Below, in pieces: positions 52,464-61,043 of a stretch of 64,000 nt of DNA. Under the pieces are notes generated by a model, which was not told the DNA's origin, ran no database searches, and saw only the letters and a program-made list of their open reading frames with translations. The position numbers were made by a program, and so were the translations under genes. Each line of letters begins with the position of its first letter. Position 1 is the first letter of the stretch. The DNA lies in contig NZ_JARVKY010000007.1 of the NCBI RefSeq assembly GCF_029813785.1, forward strand, positions 62,001-126,000, written 5' to 3'. The stretch comes from Streptomyces sp. DH41 (lineage in GTDB: Bacteria > Actinomycetota > Actinomycetes > Streptomycetales > Streptomycetaceae).

Positions 52464-52973
52464 TCAGTCCTCCTCGTCGCCGCCGCTCAGCCGTCGCAGG
52501 ACGGTGCCGCAGCGGCGGGCGTAGGCGTGCTGGAAGGCGCGGGCGGCCGGTCCGCCGGCCTTGGCGTACCACTTGGCGGGCCGGCTGAAGGCGGTCACCG
52601 TCAGCCAGACGGTGCCGTCGCCGGTGCGGTCGACGACGAAGGCCTCCTCGCCGGACTCCGGGTGGCCGGGCAGCGTGCCGTAGGCCCAACCGGCCCGGCG
52701 GGGTTCGTCCAGGGTCCAGACCACCCGGCAGGGCGCCTTGATCATCCCGGCGAGGGTGACGGTGACGTCGACGCCGGGCGCGGCACGGTCCGCTCCCGCG
52801 TCGATGCCGACGCCCATCTCCCGGTGCATCTCCCAGGTCAGCACGGCCTCGACCGCGCGCTTGAACACCGGTTCGCCCTCCCCGAGGCGTGTGCGTACGT
52901 GCATGGGGCGGAAGCCGGGCGGGCAGTAGCCCTGCTCGCGGGTGGCGCCGACGTCGTCGTACGTGAAGGACAT
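52464..52973 (-). CDS. DUF1990/UPF0548 family protein
   Basis: A 169-residue protein of the DUF1990 family. It begins MSFTYDDVGATREQGYCPPGFRPMHVRTRLGEGEPVFKRAVEAVLTWEMHREMG, continues with GVDVTVTLAGMIKAPCRVVWTLDEPRRAGWAYGTLPGHPESGEEAFVV, and ends TAFSRPAKWYAKAGGPAARAFQHAYARRCGTVL, all family signatures. The ATG at 52973 begins the family; an earlier in-frame start adds three residues. No ribosome site is obvious, and the upstream hairpin of the protease gene lies close. Function unknown; a START-like fold is usually assumed. Confidence 0.9.
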   Translation of the reverse strand: MSFTYDDVGATREQGYCPPGFRPMHVRTRLGEGEPVFKRAVEAVLTWEMHREMGVGIDAGADRAAPGVDVTVTLAGMIKAPCRVVWTLDEPRRAGWAYGTLPGHPESGEEAFVVDRTGDGTVWLTVTAFSRPAKWYAKAGGPAARAFQHAYARRCGTVLRRLSGGDEED

Positions 52974-52986
52974 GGGCACCAAGAGT

Positions 52987-53025
52987 AGGGCGACACCCAG
53001 GAACCTGGGGTTCCGGGTGCCGCCC
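52987..53025 (-). terminator. Hairpin downstream of M4 protease
   Basis: AGGGCG, CACCC and GGAACC on the left pair with GGTTCC, GGGTG and CGCCCT on the right, with one mismatch and one bulge. It is about 90 bp past the protease stop. Next to it, 53031-53112 has short tandem copies of CCGTGTCGGATCAC and CGTGTACGGGTC. Confidence 0.6.
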
Positions 53026-53030
53026 TCGGG

Positions 53031-53112
53031 CCGTGTCGGATCACCGGCCGTGTCGGATCACGGGCCCATCCGTGTACGGGTCCACCCGTGTACGGGTCGA
53101 GCCGGGTACGGG
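53031..53112. repeat. Short tandem repeats after protease gene
   Basis: CCGTGTCGGATCAC occurs twice in a row with a 3-bp spacer (from about 53031), and CGTGTACGGGTC occurs twice with a third degenerate copy CGGGTACGGGCT (53071-53112), a 16-bp period. The last copy abuts the stop codon of the protease gene. Confidence 0.6.
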
Positions 53113-53113
53113 C

Positions 53114-55165
53114 TTACGGGAAGGTGAGGCGCCAGGAGTCGATGTAACCGGTGTCCTGCCGGCCGAGGTCCTGGACACGCAGCTTCCAGGTGCCGTTGGC
53201 CGCCTCGGAGGAGGCGTTGACCGTGTAGGTCTCGTGCACGTCCTCCGCGGGGTCGTAGCCGCTGTTCTTCAGTCGGTACGCCGTCCCGTCGGGCGCGACC
53301 AGGTCGATCCGCAGGTCACCGCGCCAGCTGTGCACGATGTCCACGCCCACCTTCAGGTCGCTCGGCGCGTTCCCGGCCCGGCCGGAGACGGTGAGCGAGG
53401 AGGTCACCGCCGACCCGTAGTCGGGGATGTTCACGTTCGCGCCGCTCTCGAAGGTCGTGCCGTCGCCGCCACCGCCACCGCCGGGGCGCGCGCCGACGTT
53501 GATGCCCGCCCACGCGTGCTGCACCGCCGTGTACTCGGCGCTGTCGGTGCCGTACAGCTCACCGGCCGCCGCGAGGGTGCCGGTGCGGGCGCCCGCGTAG
53601 TTGGTGGTCGACGTGAACTTCGTGGTCAGCGCGCGGAACCAGATCTTCGCCGCCTTGTCGCGGCCGATGCCGGTGACCGGGAGGCCGTCCGAGGTGGGCG
53701 AGTCGTAGCTGACACCGTTGATGGTCTTGGTGCCGCTGCCCTCGCTCAGCAGGTAGAAGAAGTGGTTGGCCGGGCCCGACGAGTAGTGGACGTCGACGTT
53801 GCCGATCCCCGAGTACCAGTAGTCCTTGGACGCGCCGTCCTTGCTGGGCTCGTCCATGTAGCGCAGCGGGGTGCCGTCGCCGTTGATGTCGATCTCCTCG
53901 CCGATGAGGTAGTCACCGACGTCGGAGGAGTTGTTGGCGTAGAACTCGACGGACGCGCCGAAGATGTCGGAGGTGGCCTCGTTCAGCCCGCCGGACTCGC
54001 CGCTGTAGTTGAGCCCCGCGGTGTTGGAGGTGAGGCCGTGCGTCATCTCGTGCGCGGCCACGTCGACGGAGGTGAGCGGGTTGGCGTTGCCGGAGCCGTC
54101 GCCGTACGTCATGCAGAAGCAGCCGTCCGACCAGAAGGCGTTGACGTAGTTGTTGCCGTAGTGGACCCGGGAGTAGGCGCCCACACCGTCGCCGCGGATA
54201 CCGGACCGGCCCTGGACGTTCTTGTAGTAGTCCCAGGTCAGCGCGGCCCCGTAGTGGGCGTCGGCGGCGGCGGTCTCCGCGTTGCCCGCGCTGCCGTTGC
54301 CCCAGGTGTCGTCGGGGCCGGAGAAGAGCGTGCCGGTGCCGGAGGTGCCCCGGTTGAGGTTGTACGTCTTGTGGTTGCCGCGCGTGGTGTCGGTCAGCGT
54401 GTACGACGACCCGGACTGCGCGGTGCCCAGCGTCACCGTGCCGCTGTACAGGGTGTTGCCGGTGCCGTTGTGGATCGCCTGGTACTCGTAGAGCTTGGCA
54501 CCGGTGGCGGCGTCGGTGACCACGTGCAGCTCGTTGGGGGTGCCGTCCTCCTGGAGGCCGCCCACGACCGTCTCGTAGGCCAGTACCGGGGTGCCGCTCG
54601 CCGCCCAGATCACCTTGCGCGGTGCGCGGTCGGCGGCCGGATTCTCGGCGCCGGCGGCCTTCGCGGCGGACACGGCCTGCCGCTCGGCCTTCCCGGCGGC
54701 GATCCTCGGCGTCACGGTGGCCGGTGCGATCGCCTTGGCGGTGGCCTTCACGACCCGCTCGGTCTTCCCGGAGTCGGTGCTGACGACCAGGTCACCGCCG
54801 AGGACGGGCAGCCCGTCGTAGGTGCGCTCGTAGCGGGTGTGCACGGTGCCGTCGCGGTCCTTGACCACGTCGCGGACGACCAGCTTCTCCTTGGCGCCCA
54901 GGCCGAGGCCGTCGGCGGTCCTCGCCTTGCCGGCGTCGGCGTCACGTATCAGCTCGGCGCGCTGTGCCGGGGTGAGCTTGACGGACTCGGCGCCCGGGGC
55001 CGGGGCGGGTGCCGCGGTGGCGGCGCCGGACTGGACCGCGGTGGCGATCAGCGCGGCGACACCGGCCAGGGCGACGGCCGCGGCACGACGGTGCGTGGCG
55101 CGGGGCCCGGTGGTGCGGTGGGACGCGGTGTGGGAGGTGCGTCTGTGGGGAGTGCTGCTGCTCAA
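53114..55165 (-). CDS. Secreted M4 neutral metalloprotease with P-domain
   Basis: A 683-residue exported thermolysin-like protease. The signal peptide (AAAVALAGVAALIATAVQSGAATA) is preceded by a basic start. The propeptide (about 60-190) has FTP and PepSY modules (YERTYDGLPVLGGDLVVSTDSGKTERVV). The catalytic domain has VDVAAHEMTHGLTSNTAGLNYSGESGGLNEATSDIFG, giving the HExxH zinc motif and the downstream GxxNExxSD third ligand, and VDVHYSSGPANHFFYLLSEG. The C-terminus, after a Gly run, is a proprotein-convertase P-domain (VNIPDYGSAVTSSLTVSG; HSWRGDLRIDLVAPDGTAYRL). TTG at 55165 is six bases after AAGGAG; GTG at 55168 is the alternative. Confidence 0.95.
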   Translation of the reverse strand: MSSSTPHRRTSHTASHRTTGPRATHRRAAAVALAGVAALIATAVQSGAATAAPAPAPGAESVKLTPAQRAELIRDADAGKARTADGLGLGAKEKLVVRDVVKDRDGTVHTRYERTYDGLPVLGGDLVVSTDSGKTERVVKATAKAIAPATVTPRIAAGKAERQAVSAAKAAGAENPAADRAPRKVIWAASGTPVLAYETVVGGLQEDGTPNELHVVTDAATGAKLYEYQAIHNGTGNTLYSGTVTLGTAQSGSSYTLTDTTRGNHKTYNLNRGTSGTGTLFSGPDDTWGNGSAGNAETAAADAHYGAALTWDYYKNVQGRSGIRGDGVGAYSRVHYGNNYVNAFWSDGCFCMTYGDGSGNANPLTSVDVAAHEMTHGLTSNTAGLNYSGESGGLNEATSDIFGASVEFYANNSSDVGDYLIGEEIDINGDGTPLRYMDEPSKDGASKDYWYSGIGNVDVHYSSGPANHFFYLLSEGSGTKTINGVSYDSPTSDGLPVTGIGRDKAAKIWFRALTTKFTSTTNYAGARTGTLAAAGELYGTDSAEYTAVQHAWAGINVGARPGGGGGGDGTTFESGANVNIPDYGSAVTSSLTVSGRAGNAPSDLKVGVDIVHSWRGDLRIDLVAPDGTAYRLKNSGYDPAEDVHETYTVNASSEAANGTWKLRVQDLGRQDTGYIDSWRLTFP

Positions 55166-55481
55166 CACTGACTCCTTCTGCGTGGCCGCGGGTCGCGCGG
55201 CCAGGGGAGACCGGTCGGCGGGTGAGCCGGCCGGGCGGTACTGGGCGGTACGCAGAAACGACGTGCCAGGAGCTGGCCGCGGCACAGCGCTGGTGGGCGA
55301 AGCTGTGGGGGCGCTGTGGAGCGGCCGTGGGAAGAGTGGCAGGAGAACCGGGTACCTGTCAGGAGCGCGTCAGAAAGTTCCGGGAAGTTGGCCGGAAATC
55401 GTTCGTTGACCGGGCGTTCATGTTCGATATATGGAAGTGACGCTTCGGTGCGGTAATGGCCGCGTGGTACCGACTGTTCGT
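55166..55481. other. 316-bp intergenic region upstream of protease
   Basis: No gene is supported. It contains the protease promoter on the minus strand, which I could not place. On the plus strand TTGACC (55406-55411) and TATATG (55428-55433), 16 bp apart, look like a promoter that would run antisense into the neighbouring ABC gene. CCGGGAAGTTGGCCGGAAA near 55380-55398 is a short GC-rich repeat. Confidence 0.35.
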
Positions 55482-57275
55482 TCAGCCGGTGCCGGTGCCG
55501 GTGCCGGTGCCGGTACGGGGCCCGGCCGACGGCTCTCCGTGCCAGGAGCCCCACAGCGCCGCGTACGCCCCGCCCGCCGCCACCAGCTCGTCGTGCGTGC
55601 CGAGTTCGGTCAGCAGGCCGTCCTCCATCACCGCCACCCGGTCCGCGTCGTGCGCGGTGTGCAGGCGGTGCGCGATGGCGATGACCGTACGGCCCTCCAG
55701 CACGGCGGCCAGGGCCCGCTCGGTGTGCCGGGCCGTCGTCGGGTCCAGCAGGGCGGTGGCCTCGTCCAGGATCAGGGTGTGCGGGTCGGCCAGCACCACG
55801 CGGGCCAGGGCGAGCTGCTGGGCCTGCGAGCCGTCCGCCCGGTGACCGCCCCCGCCCAGCTCGGTGCCGAGACCCCCGGGCAGCTCCCGCACCCACTCCT
55901 CGGCACCCACCGCGCCGAGCGCGGACCACAACTCCTCGTCGGTGGCCTCCGGTTCGGCGACGACGAGGTTGTCGCGGACCGTGCCGAGGAAGACATGGTG
56001 CTCCTGGGTGACCAGCACGACCTGACGGCGCAGCCGCTCCGGCCCGAGGCCGACCACGGGCACCCCGCCCACCGTCACCGACCCCTCCGTCGGCGCGTCC
56101 ACGCCCGCCAGCAGCCGGCTCAGCGTGGTCTTGCCGGCCCCGGACGGCCCGACGACCGCCAGCCGCTCACCCGGCCGCACCGTCAGATCCACCCCGCGCA
56201 GCACCTCACCGCCCCGGCCGTAGGCGTACCGCACCGCGGACACGTCGATACGGTCGTCCTCCGGGACCGGCGAGTCGTCCGTCGCCGCCCGCGGGGCGCG
56301 CGCCAGCCCCTCCACCCGGGCGAAGGAGGCGCCACCCGCCTGGAGCTGCTCCACCCGGACCAGCACCTCGTCGAGCGGCCCGGCCAACTGCTGGAGATAC
56401 ACCGCCGACGCCACCACCGCCCCCAGGGTCACCGACCCCTGCGCGTGCAGGATCCCGCCGAGCAGCAGCACGCCCGCCACGGGGACGACGTAGGAGATCT
56501 CCACCGCCGGGAAGAACACGCTGCGCAGATACAGCGTGTGGAACCGCGTGCGCCGCGCGGCCTCCAGCGCCTGCCGGTTCGTCGTGACGCGCCGGCCGGC
56601 CAGCCCGAACGCCTCGACGGTGCGGGCCCCGGCCACCGTGGCGGCGAGACTCTCGGCGACCTCCGAGGTGGCCGCCCCCTCGGCCAGATAGCCGGCCCGC
56701 GCCCGGCGCAGGTACCAGCGCAGCGCGAACCAGACCGGCGTCAGCCCCAGCACACCCACGGCACCGAGCAGCGGGTCGAGCACGAACACCGCGGCAGTGA
56801 GGAACAGCGCCTGCACGGAGTTGACCAGCAGGTCGGGTCCGGCGTCGCGCAGGGTCGTGCCGACGGCGGACACGTCGGCGGTGCCGCGCGTCGTCAGGTC
56901 ACCGGTGCCGGCCCGCTCCACCACGGACGCCGGCAGGGCCAGCGCCCGGTCCACGAACCGCTCCCGCACCCGGGCGAGCGTCCGCTCCCCGAAGCGGTGC
57001 CCCACGTACCGCGCCCAGCGGGCCAGCAGCAGCTGCGCCAGCGAGCACAGCAGGATGGCGAGCGCCATCCGGTTCACCGTGCCGACCCCGCCCCCGGCAC
57101 GCACCTCGTCGACGATCCGGCCCAGCAGCCACGGGCCCGCGAGCCCGGCGAGGGCGGCCAGCGCGTTGAGGCCGAGGACGAGGGCGAAGGCCCCCCGGTC
57201 GGCGCGTACGAGGTGGGCCGCCGCACGGCGGACATCGGCGCGCCCGGCGACCGGGAGCTGCTCCGAAGACGTCAT
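55482..57275 (-). CDS. ABC exporter half-transporter (catalytic-site NBD)
   Basis: A 597-residue fused membrane-ATPase half. Six helices span about 25-300. The nucleotide domain has an intact Walker A (VVGPSGAGKTTLSRLLAG), Walker B with Glu (LILDEATALLD) and an H-loop (IAIAHRLHTAHD). The signature, normally LSGGQ, is replaced by RADGSQAQQ. The C-terminus is a Thr-Gly repeat from a 6-bp repeat at 55488-55515. Its start ATG overlaps the stop of the upstream partner gene. With that partner, which has LSGGQ but broken Walker motifs, it would form a heterodimer with one active site. Exported substrate unknown. Confidence 0.9.
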   Translation of the reverse strand: MTSSEQLPVAGRADVRRAAAHLVRADRGAFALVLGLNALAALAGLAGPWLLGRIVDEVRAGGGVGTVNRMALAILLCSLAQLLLARWARYVGHRFGERTLARVRERFVDRALALPASVVERAGTGDLTTRGTADVSAVGTTLRDAGPDLLVNSVQALFLTAAVFVLDPLLGAVGVLGLTPVWFALRWYLRRARAGYLAEGAATSEVAESLAATVAGARTVEAFGLAGRRVTTNRQALEAARRTRFHTLYLRSVFFPAVEISYVVPVAGVLLLGGILHAQGSVTLGAVVASAVYLQQLAGPLDEVLVRVEQLQAGGASFARVEGLARAPRAATDDSPVPEDDRIDVSAVRYAYGRGGEVLRGVDLTVRPGERLAVVGPSGAGKTTLSRLLAGVDAPTEGSVTVGGVPVVGLGPERLRRQVVLVTQEHHVFLGTVRDNLVVAEPEATDEELWSALGAVGAEEWVRELPGGLGTELGGGGHRADGSQAQQLALARVVLADPHTLILDEATALLDPTTARHTERALAAVLEGRTVIAIAHRLHTAHDADRVAVMEDGLLTELGTHDELVAAGGAYAALWGSWHGEPSAGPRTGTGTGTGTG

Positions 57276-59119
57276 CGGGCCACCTCGTCGTCCCGTGCGA
57301 CCAGCGACCGGTACCCCGGCTCGGTGTCCAGGAGTTCGCGATGACCGCCGGTGGCGACGACCTTGCCGTCGACCACGTAGTGCACGACGTCCGCCCGGTC
57401 GAGCAGCAGCGGGGAAGTGGCGGCCACCACGGTCGTACGGCCCTCGCGGGCGTCCCGCAGCCGGTCCGCGACCGTGGCCTCGGTGTGCGCGTCGAGTGCG
57501 GAGGTCGGCTCGACGGCGAGCAGGACCTCGGGGTCGGCCAGCAGGGCCCGGGCCAGCCGGATCCGCTGGCGCTGGCCGCCGGAGAGGGTGCGGCCCTGGG
57601 CCGCGACGGGAGTGTCCAGGCCGTCGGGGAGGCCACGGACGATGTCGTCGGCGGCGGCGGTGTGGATCGCGTGGAGCAGGTGCGCGTGCGTCCCGGCGGG
57701 CCCGGGCCCCCGGGAGGCGTCCGCGGGTCCGTCGTGTCCGTGCGCGCTTCCGCGACGCCGCCCTGTGCCGGCACCCCCTACGTCCCCGCGGCGAGGCCCC
57801 GTTCCGGTACCGCCCGTGCCCCTCGGGCCGGCTCCGTCGGCTTCCGCCGCGCCGATCACCTCGCGCAGGACGCCCGCGAACAGGTCGGCCTCCGCCTGAG
57901 CGACCAGGATGCGGGCCCGTACCTGTCCGAGCGCCACCCCGGTCAGCGGCACCCCGCCCCACGTGACGTCGGAGGGCGTGTAGCGGCCGAGGCGGTCGAT
58001 CACCGTGGCGGCGTCGGCCGGCCGGGCGCCGGCCAGCGCGGTCAGGCGGCCCGGCAGTACGCGGACGCCGGAGGCCGGGTCGTGCAGCACCGCGGGCTCC
58101 GCGGGGGCGTCGAGGACGCCGTCGTCCGGCTCGGGCTCCAGCCGCAGGAACGCGACGACACGGCGTGAGGCCACCACCCCCTGGTTGAGCTGCTGGGCCA
58201 TCTCGATGAGGTACGCCACCGGCCACCCCAGCGCCACCACGTACCCGTACACCGCCACCAGTTCGCCCACGCTGATCCGCCCCTGCACGGCCAGCCGGGC
58301 GCCCAGCCAGGTCACCAGCCCCAGGAACAGCATCGGCAGGCCCAGACCGAGGGCCTGGATCCAGCTGGTCACCGCCCCGACCCGGTAACCCTGCTCGCGC
58401 AGCCGCCCCGAGTCCCGGCGGAACGCGTCCGCGACCAGACCCTTGCCGCCCAGTCCGTTCAGCACCCGCAGCCCGCCCGCGAGGTCGCCGATCCGCGCGG
58501 TCAGTACCGCCTGCCGCTCCCGGTACTCGGTCTCCGTGCCCTGCAACCGCCCCATGAGCGGCCCCAGCAGCACGCCGATCACCGGCACCCCGAGCAGCAC
58601 CACCAGGGCGAGCCGGGTCGACACCGACAGCATCAGCCCGCCGACCGCGGCATAGGCGACGACCGCGCCGACGCCCGGCCCCACGGCGGTCAGGGCCCTG
58701 CTGATCGTCTGCACGTCGCCCACCCCGATGGTGACGACCTCGCCGGCTCCCACCTGCCGGCGCAGCGCCGCACCGAGCCGCGTGGCGTGCCCGACGACCA
58801 CCTTGACCGTGCGGAAGTTGGCGTCCATCCGCACCCGTGTCATGGTGCGGTGCCGCATGACGCCCAGCCAGGCGTTGAACGCCCCGACGGCGACCAGCGC
58901 CCCCGTCCAGCCCGCCAGCGCGCCCAGGTCACCGGGGACCAGGCCGTGGTCGATCGCCCGGGCCGTCAGGTACGGCGTCGCCGCCAGCAGCACCATCCAG
59001 ACACTGGCGAACACCGCCCCCGCCAGGCACCGCGGCCACTGCCGCGCCACCAGCCACCCCAGGTAGCGCCAGCCGCCCCGGCGGTCGGGCGTGCCGGGGT
59101 CCTCGTACGCGTCGATCAT
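57272..59119 (-). CDS. ABC exporter half-transporter with degenerate nucleotide site
   Basis: A 615-residue half-transporter. The membrane domain (about 20-310) is of type IV ABC exporters. The nucleotide domain keeps the signature TLSGGQRQRIRLARALLADP but the Walker A position reads ALAGARPADAATVIDRLG, without the GxxGxGKST loop. Walker B is VLLAVEPTSALD, with the Mg-binding Asp of LLLDEP changed to Val. Between the Q-loop and signature an insert of about 55 residues rich in Gly, Arg and His occurs (about 425-480). The ATG follows in the same operon; the downstream half is coupled by ATGA. It can hardly hydrolyse ATP alone but supplies LSGGQ to its partner. Confidence 0.9.
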   Translation of the reverse strand: MIDAYEDPGTPDRRGGWRYLGWLVARQWPRCLAGAVFASVWMVLLAATPYLTARAIDHGLVPGDLGALAGWTGALVAVGAFNAWLGVMRHRTMTRVRMDANFRTVKVVVGHATRLGAALRRQVGAGEVVTIGVGDVQTISRALTAVGPGVGAVVAYAAVGGLMLSVSTRLALVVLLGVPVIGVLLGPLMGRLQGTETEYRERQAVLTARIGDLAGGLRVLNGLGGKGLVADAFRRDSGRLREQGYRVGAVTSWIQALGLGLPMLFLGLVTWLGARLAVQGRISVGELVAVYGYVVALGWPVAYLIEMAQQLNQGVVASRRVVAFLRLEPEPDDGVLDAPAEPAVLHDPASGVRVLPGRLTALAGARPADAATVIDRLGRYTPSDVTWGGVPLTGVALGQVRARILVAQAEADLFAGVLREVIGAAEADGAGPRGTGGTGTGPRRGDVGGAGTGRRRGSAHGHDGPADASRGPGPAGTHAHLLHAIHTAAADDIVRGLPDGLDTPVAAQGRTLSGGQRQRIRLARALLADPEVLLAVEPTSALDAHTEATVADRLRDAREGRTTVVAATSPLLLDRADVVHYVVDGKVVATGGHRELLDTEPGYRSLVARDDEVAR

Positions 59120-59168
59120 CGCTGCCTCCCCCGGCGGCCTGCCGCATGGACCTCCCGGACTCCCGCCC

Positions 59169-61043
59169 TCACGCCAGACTGTCCCGCCAGGCCCGGTGCA
59201 GGTCCGCGAAACGCCCCGTACCGGCGATCAGCCCGGCCGGTGCGCCGTCCTCCACGATCCGGCCGTGCTCCATCACCAGCACCCGGTCGGCGATCTCCAC
59301 GGTGGACAGCCGGTGCGCGATCACGACCGCCGTACGGCCCTTCAGCACCGTCGCCATCGCCCGCTGCACCGCCCGCTCACCGGGGACGTCCAGCGAGCTG
59401 GTCGCCTCGTCCAGGATCAGCACCGCCGGGTCGGCGAGCAGCGCGCGGGCGAACGCCACGAGTTGCCGCTGCCCCGCGGAGATCCGGCCGCCCCGCTTGC
59501 GGACGTCGGTGTCGTAGCCGTCGGGCAGCGCGGCGACGAAGTCGTGGGCGCCGATCGCCTTCGCGGCCCGCTCGATCTCCTCCCGCGTCGCCTGTGGACG
59601 GCCGATGGCGATGTTCTCGGCGACCGTGCCGGAGAACAGGAACGCCTCCTGCGTCACCATCACCACCCCGCGCCGCAGTTCGGGCACGGCCAGGTCGCGC
59701 AGATCGGTGCCGTCCAGCAGGACCCGCCCGTCGGAGGGGTCGTAGAACCGGGCGAGCAGCTTGGCCAGCGTCGACTTGCCCGCGCCCGTCGAGCCCACGA
59801 CGGCGACCGTCTGCCCGGCCGGGATCGTCAGGTCGAAGCGGGGCAGCACCTCGCCGCCGGTGCGGTAGCCGAAGCGGACCCCGTCGAAGACGACCTCGCG
59901 CCCGGGATGCTCGGACGCCGGCGGCGGCAGCTCCTTCGGCGCGGCCGGCTCGGGCACGGACGGCGTCTGGGCCAGCAGTCCGGCGATCTTCTCCAGCGAG
60001 GCCGCCGCCGACTGGTAGGAGTTCAGGAACATGCCGAGCCGGTCGATCGGGTCGTACAGCCGGCGCAGGTACAGCACCGCCGCCGCCAGCACGCCGAGCG
60101 CCAGCGTGTCGTCCGCGACCCGGTAGGCGCCCCACAGCACGATCCCCGCGACGGCCGTGTTGGCGACGAGCCGCGAACCGACGACGTAACGGGCCATCTC
60201 CAGCAGCGCGTTGCCGTTCGTCCGCTCGTGGCGCCGGTTCAGTACGGCGAAGTCGGCGTCGTTGGCGGCCTCGCGGCGGAAGGCGCGCACCGGCCGGATG
60301 CCGTTCATCGTCTCCACGAACTTCACGATCACCGCGGCGATCGCCGTGGACCGCTGCCGGTACACCCGCCCCGCCCGCCGCTGGTACAGCCGCACCAGCC
60401 CGTACAGCGGCACGAACGACGCCACCGCGACGCCGCCGAGCCCCAGGTCCAGCCAGAGCAGCAGCGCCGCGATGTAGACGAAGGAGAGGATGACCGTCAC
60501 CAGCTCCTGGAGACCCTCGTCGAGCAGCTCGCGCAGCGACTCCACGTCGGTGGTCGAGCGGGAGATGAGCCGGCCCGAGGTGTAGCGCTCGTGGAAGTCG
60601 ACGCTCAGCGCCTGCGCGTGGCGGAAGATCCGGTCGCGCAGGTCCAGCAGCACGTCCTGGCTGACGCGGGCCGCGGTGGCGATGAACGCGTACTGCAGCC
60701 CGCCCGCGGCCAGCGAGCACAGCAGGTAACCGGCGCCCACCGCGATCAGCGGACCGTGGTCGTCGTCCCGGAGGGCCGGCACCGCGTGGTCGATGGCGTA
60801 CGCCACCAGCAGCGGGCCCGCCTGCACCGCCGCCTGCTGGAGCAGCAGGAGGAAGGCGGTGAGGGCGACCCGGGCCTTCCACGGCACCAGCAGGGAGCGC
60901 AGCAGGGCACCGGTCGCGCCCGGCGGGCTGGGCAGGACGTCCCGGTCGAAGAGGTCGTCGGCCGCGCGGGTCTCCGCCTCGGCCGCCGGGTCCCCGTCCT
61001 CCGGTCGCTCCCGGTCCGGCGCGGTGGCCGTGGGCGCGGTCAT
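59169..61043 (-). CDS. ABC exporter half-transporter (canonical Walker motifs)
   Basis: A 624-residue half-transporter. The N-terminal ~45 residues are polar and acidic (DRERPEDGDPAAEAETRAADD), then six helices (about 50-340). The nucleotide domain has Walker A VVGSTGAGKSTLAKLLARFYDPSDG, Q-loop VTQEAFLFSGTVAENI, signature RISAGQRQLVAFARALLADP (ISAGQ instead of LSGGQ) and Walker B VLILDEATSSLD with the catalytic Glu, then IAHRLSTVE. The ATG overlaps the stop of the upstream partner (61040), so both are co-translated. Probably the consensus-site half of a heterodimer. Confidence 0.93.
   Translation of the reverse strand: MTAPTATAPDRERPEDGDPAAEAETRAADDLFDRDVLPSPPGATGALLRSLLVPWKARVALTAFLLLLQQAAVQAGPLLVAYAIDHAVPALRDDDHGPLIAVGAGYLLCSLAAGGLQYAFIATAARVSQDVLLDLRDRIFRHAQALSVDFHERYTSGRLISRSTTDVESLRELLDEGLQELVTVILSFVYIAALLLWLDLGLGGVAVASFVPLYGLVRLYQRRAGRVYRQRSTAIAAVIVKFVETMNGIRPVRAFRREAANDADFAVLNRRHERTNGNALLEMARYVVGSRLVANTAVAGIVLWGAYRVADDTLALGVLAAAVLYLRRLYDPIDRLGMFLNSYQSAAASLEKIAGLLAQTPSVPEPAAPKELPPPASEHPGREVVFDGVRFGYRTGGEVLPRFDLTIPAGQTVAVVGSTGAGKSTLAKLLARFYDPSDGRVLLDGTDLRDLAVPELRRGVVMVTQEAFLFSGTVAENIAIGRPQATREEIERAAKAIGAHDFVAALPDGYDTDVRKRGGRISAGQRQLVAFARALLADPAVLILDEATSSLDVPGERAVQRAMATVLKGRTAVVIAHRLSTVEIADRVLVMEHGRIVEDGAPAGLIAGTGRFADLHRAWRDSLA

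Noticed and set aside
49702..52689. A 995-codon open frame antisense to glgP
   Set aside because: It mirrors the GC-rich third positions of glgP, has no recognisable domain and runs over the promoter; a frame shadow.
53033..55171. A 712-codon plus-strand frame over the metalloprotease
   Set aside because: Gly/Val/Arg repeats from antisense reading; the protease with HExxH is the real gene.
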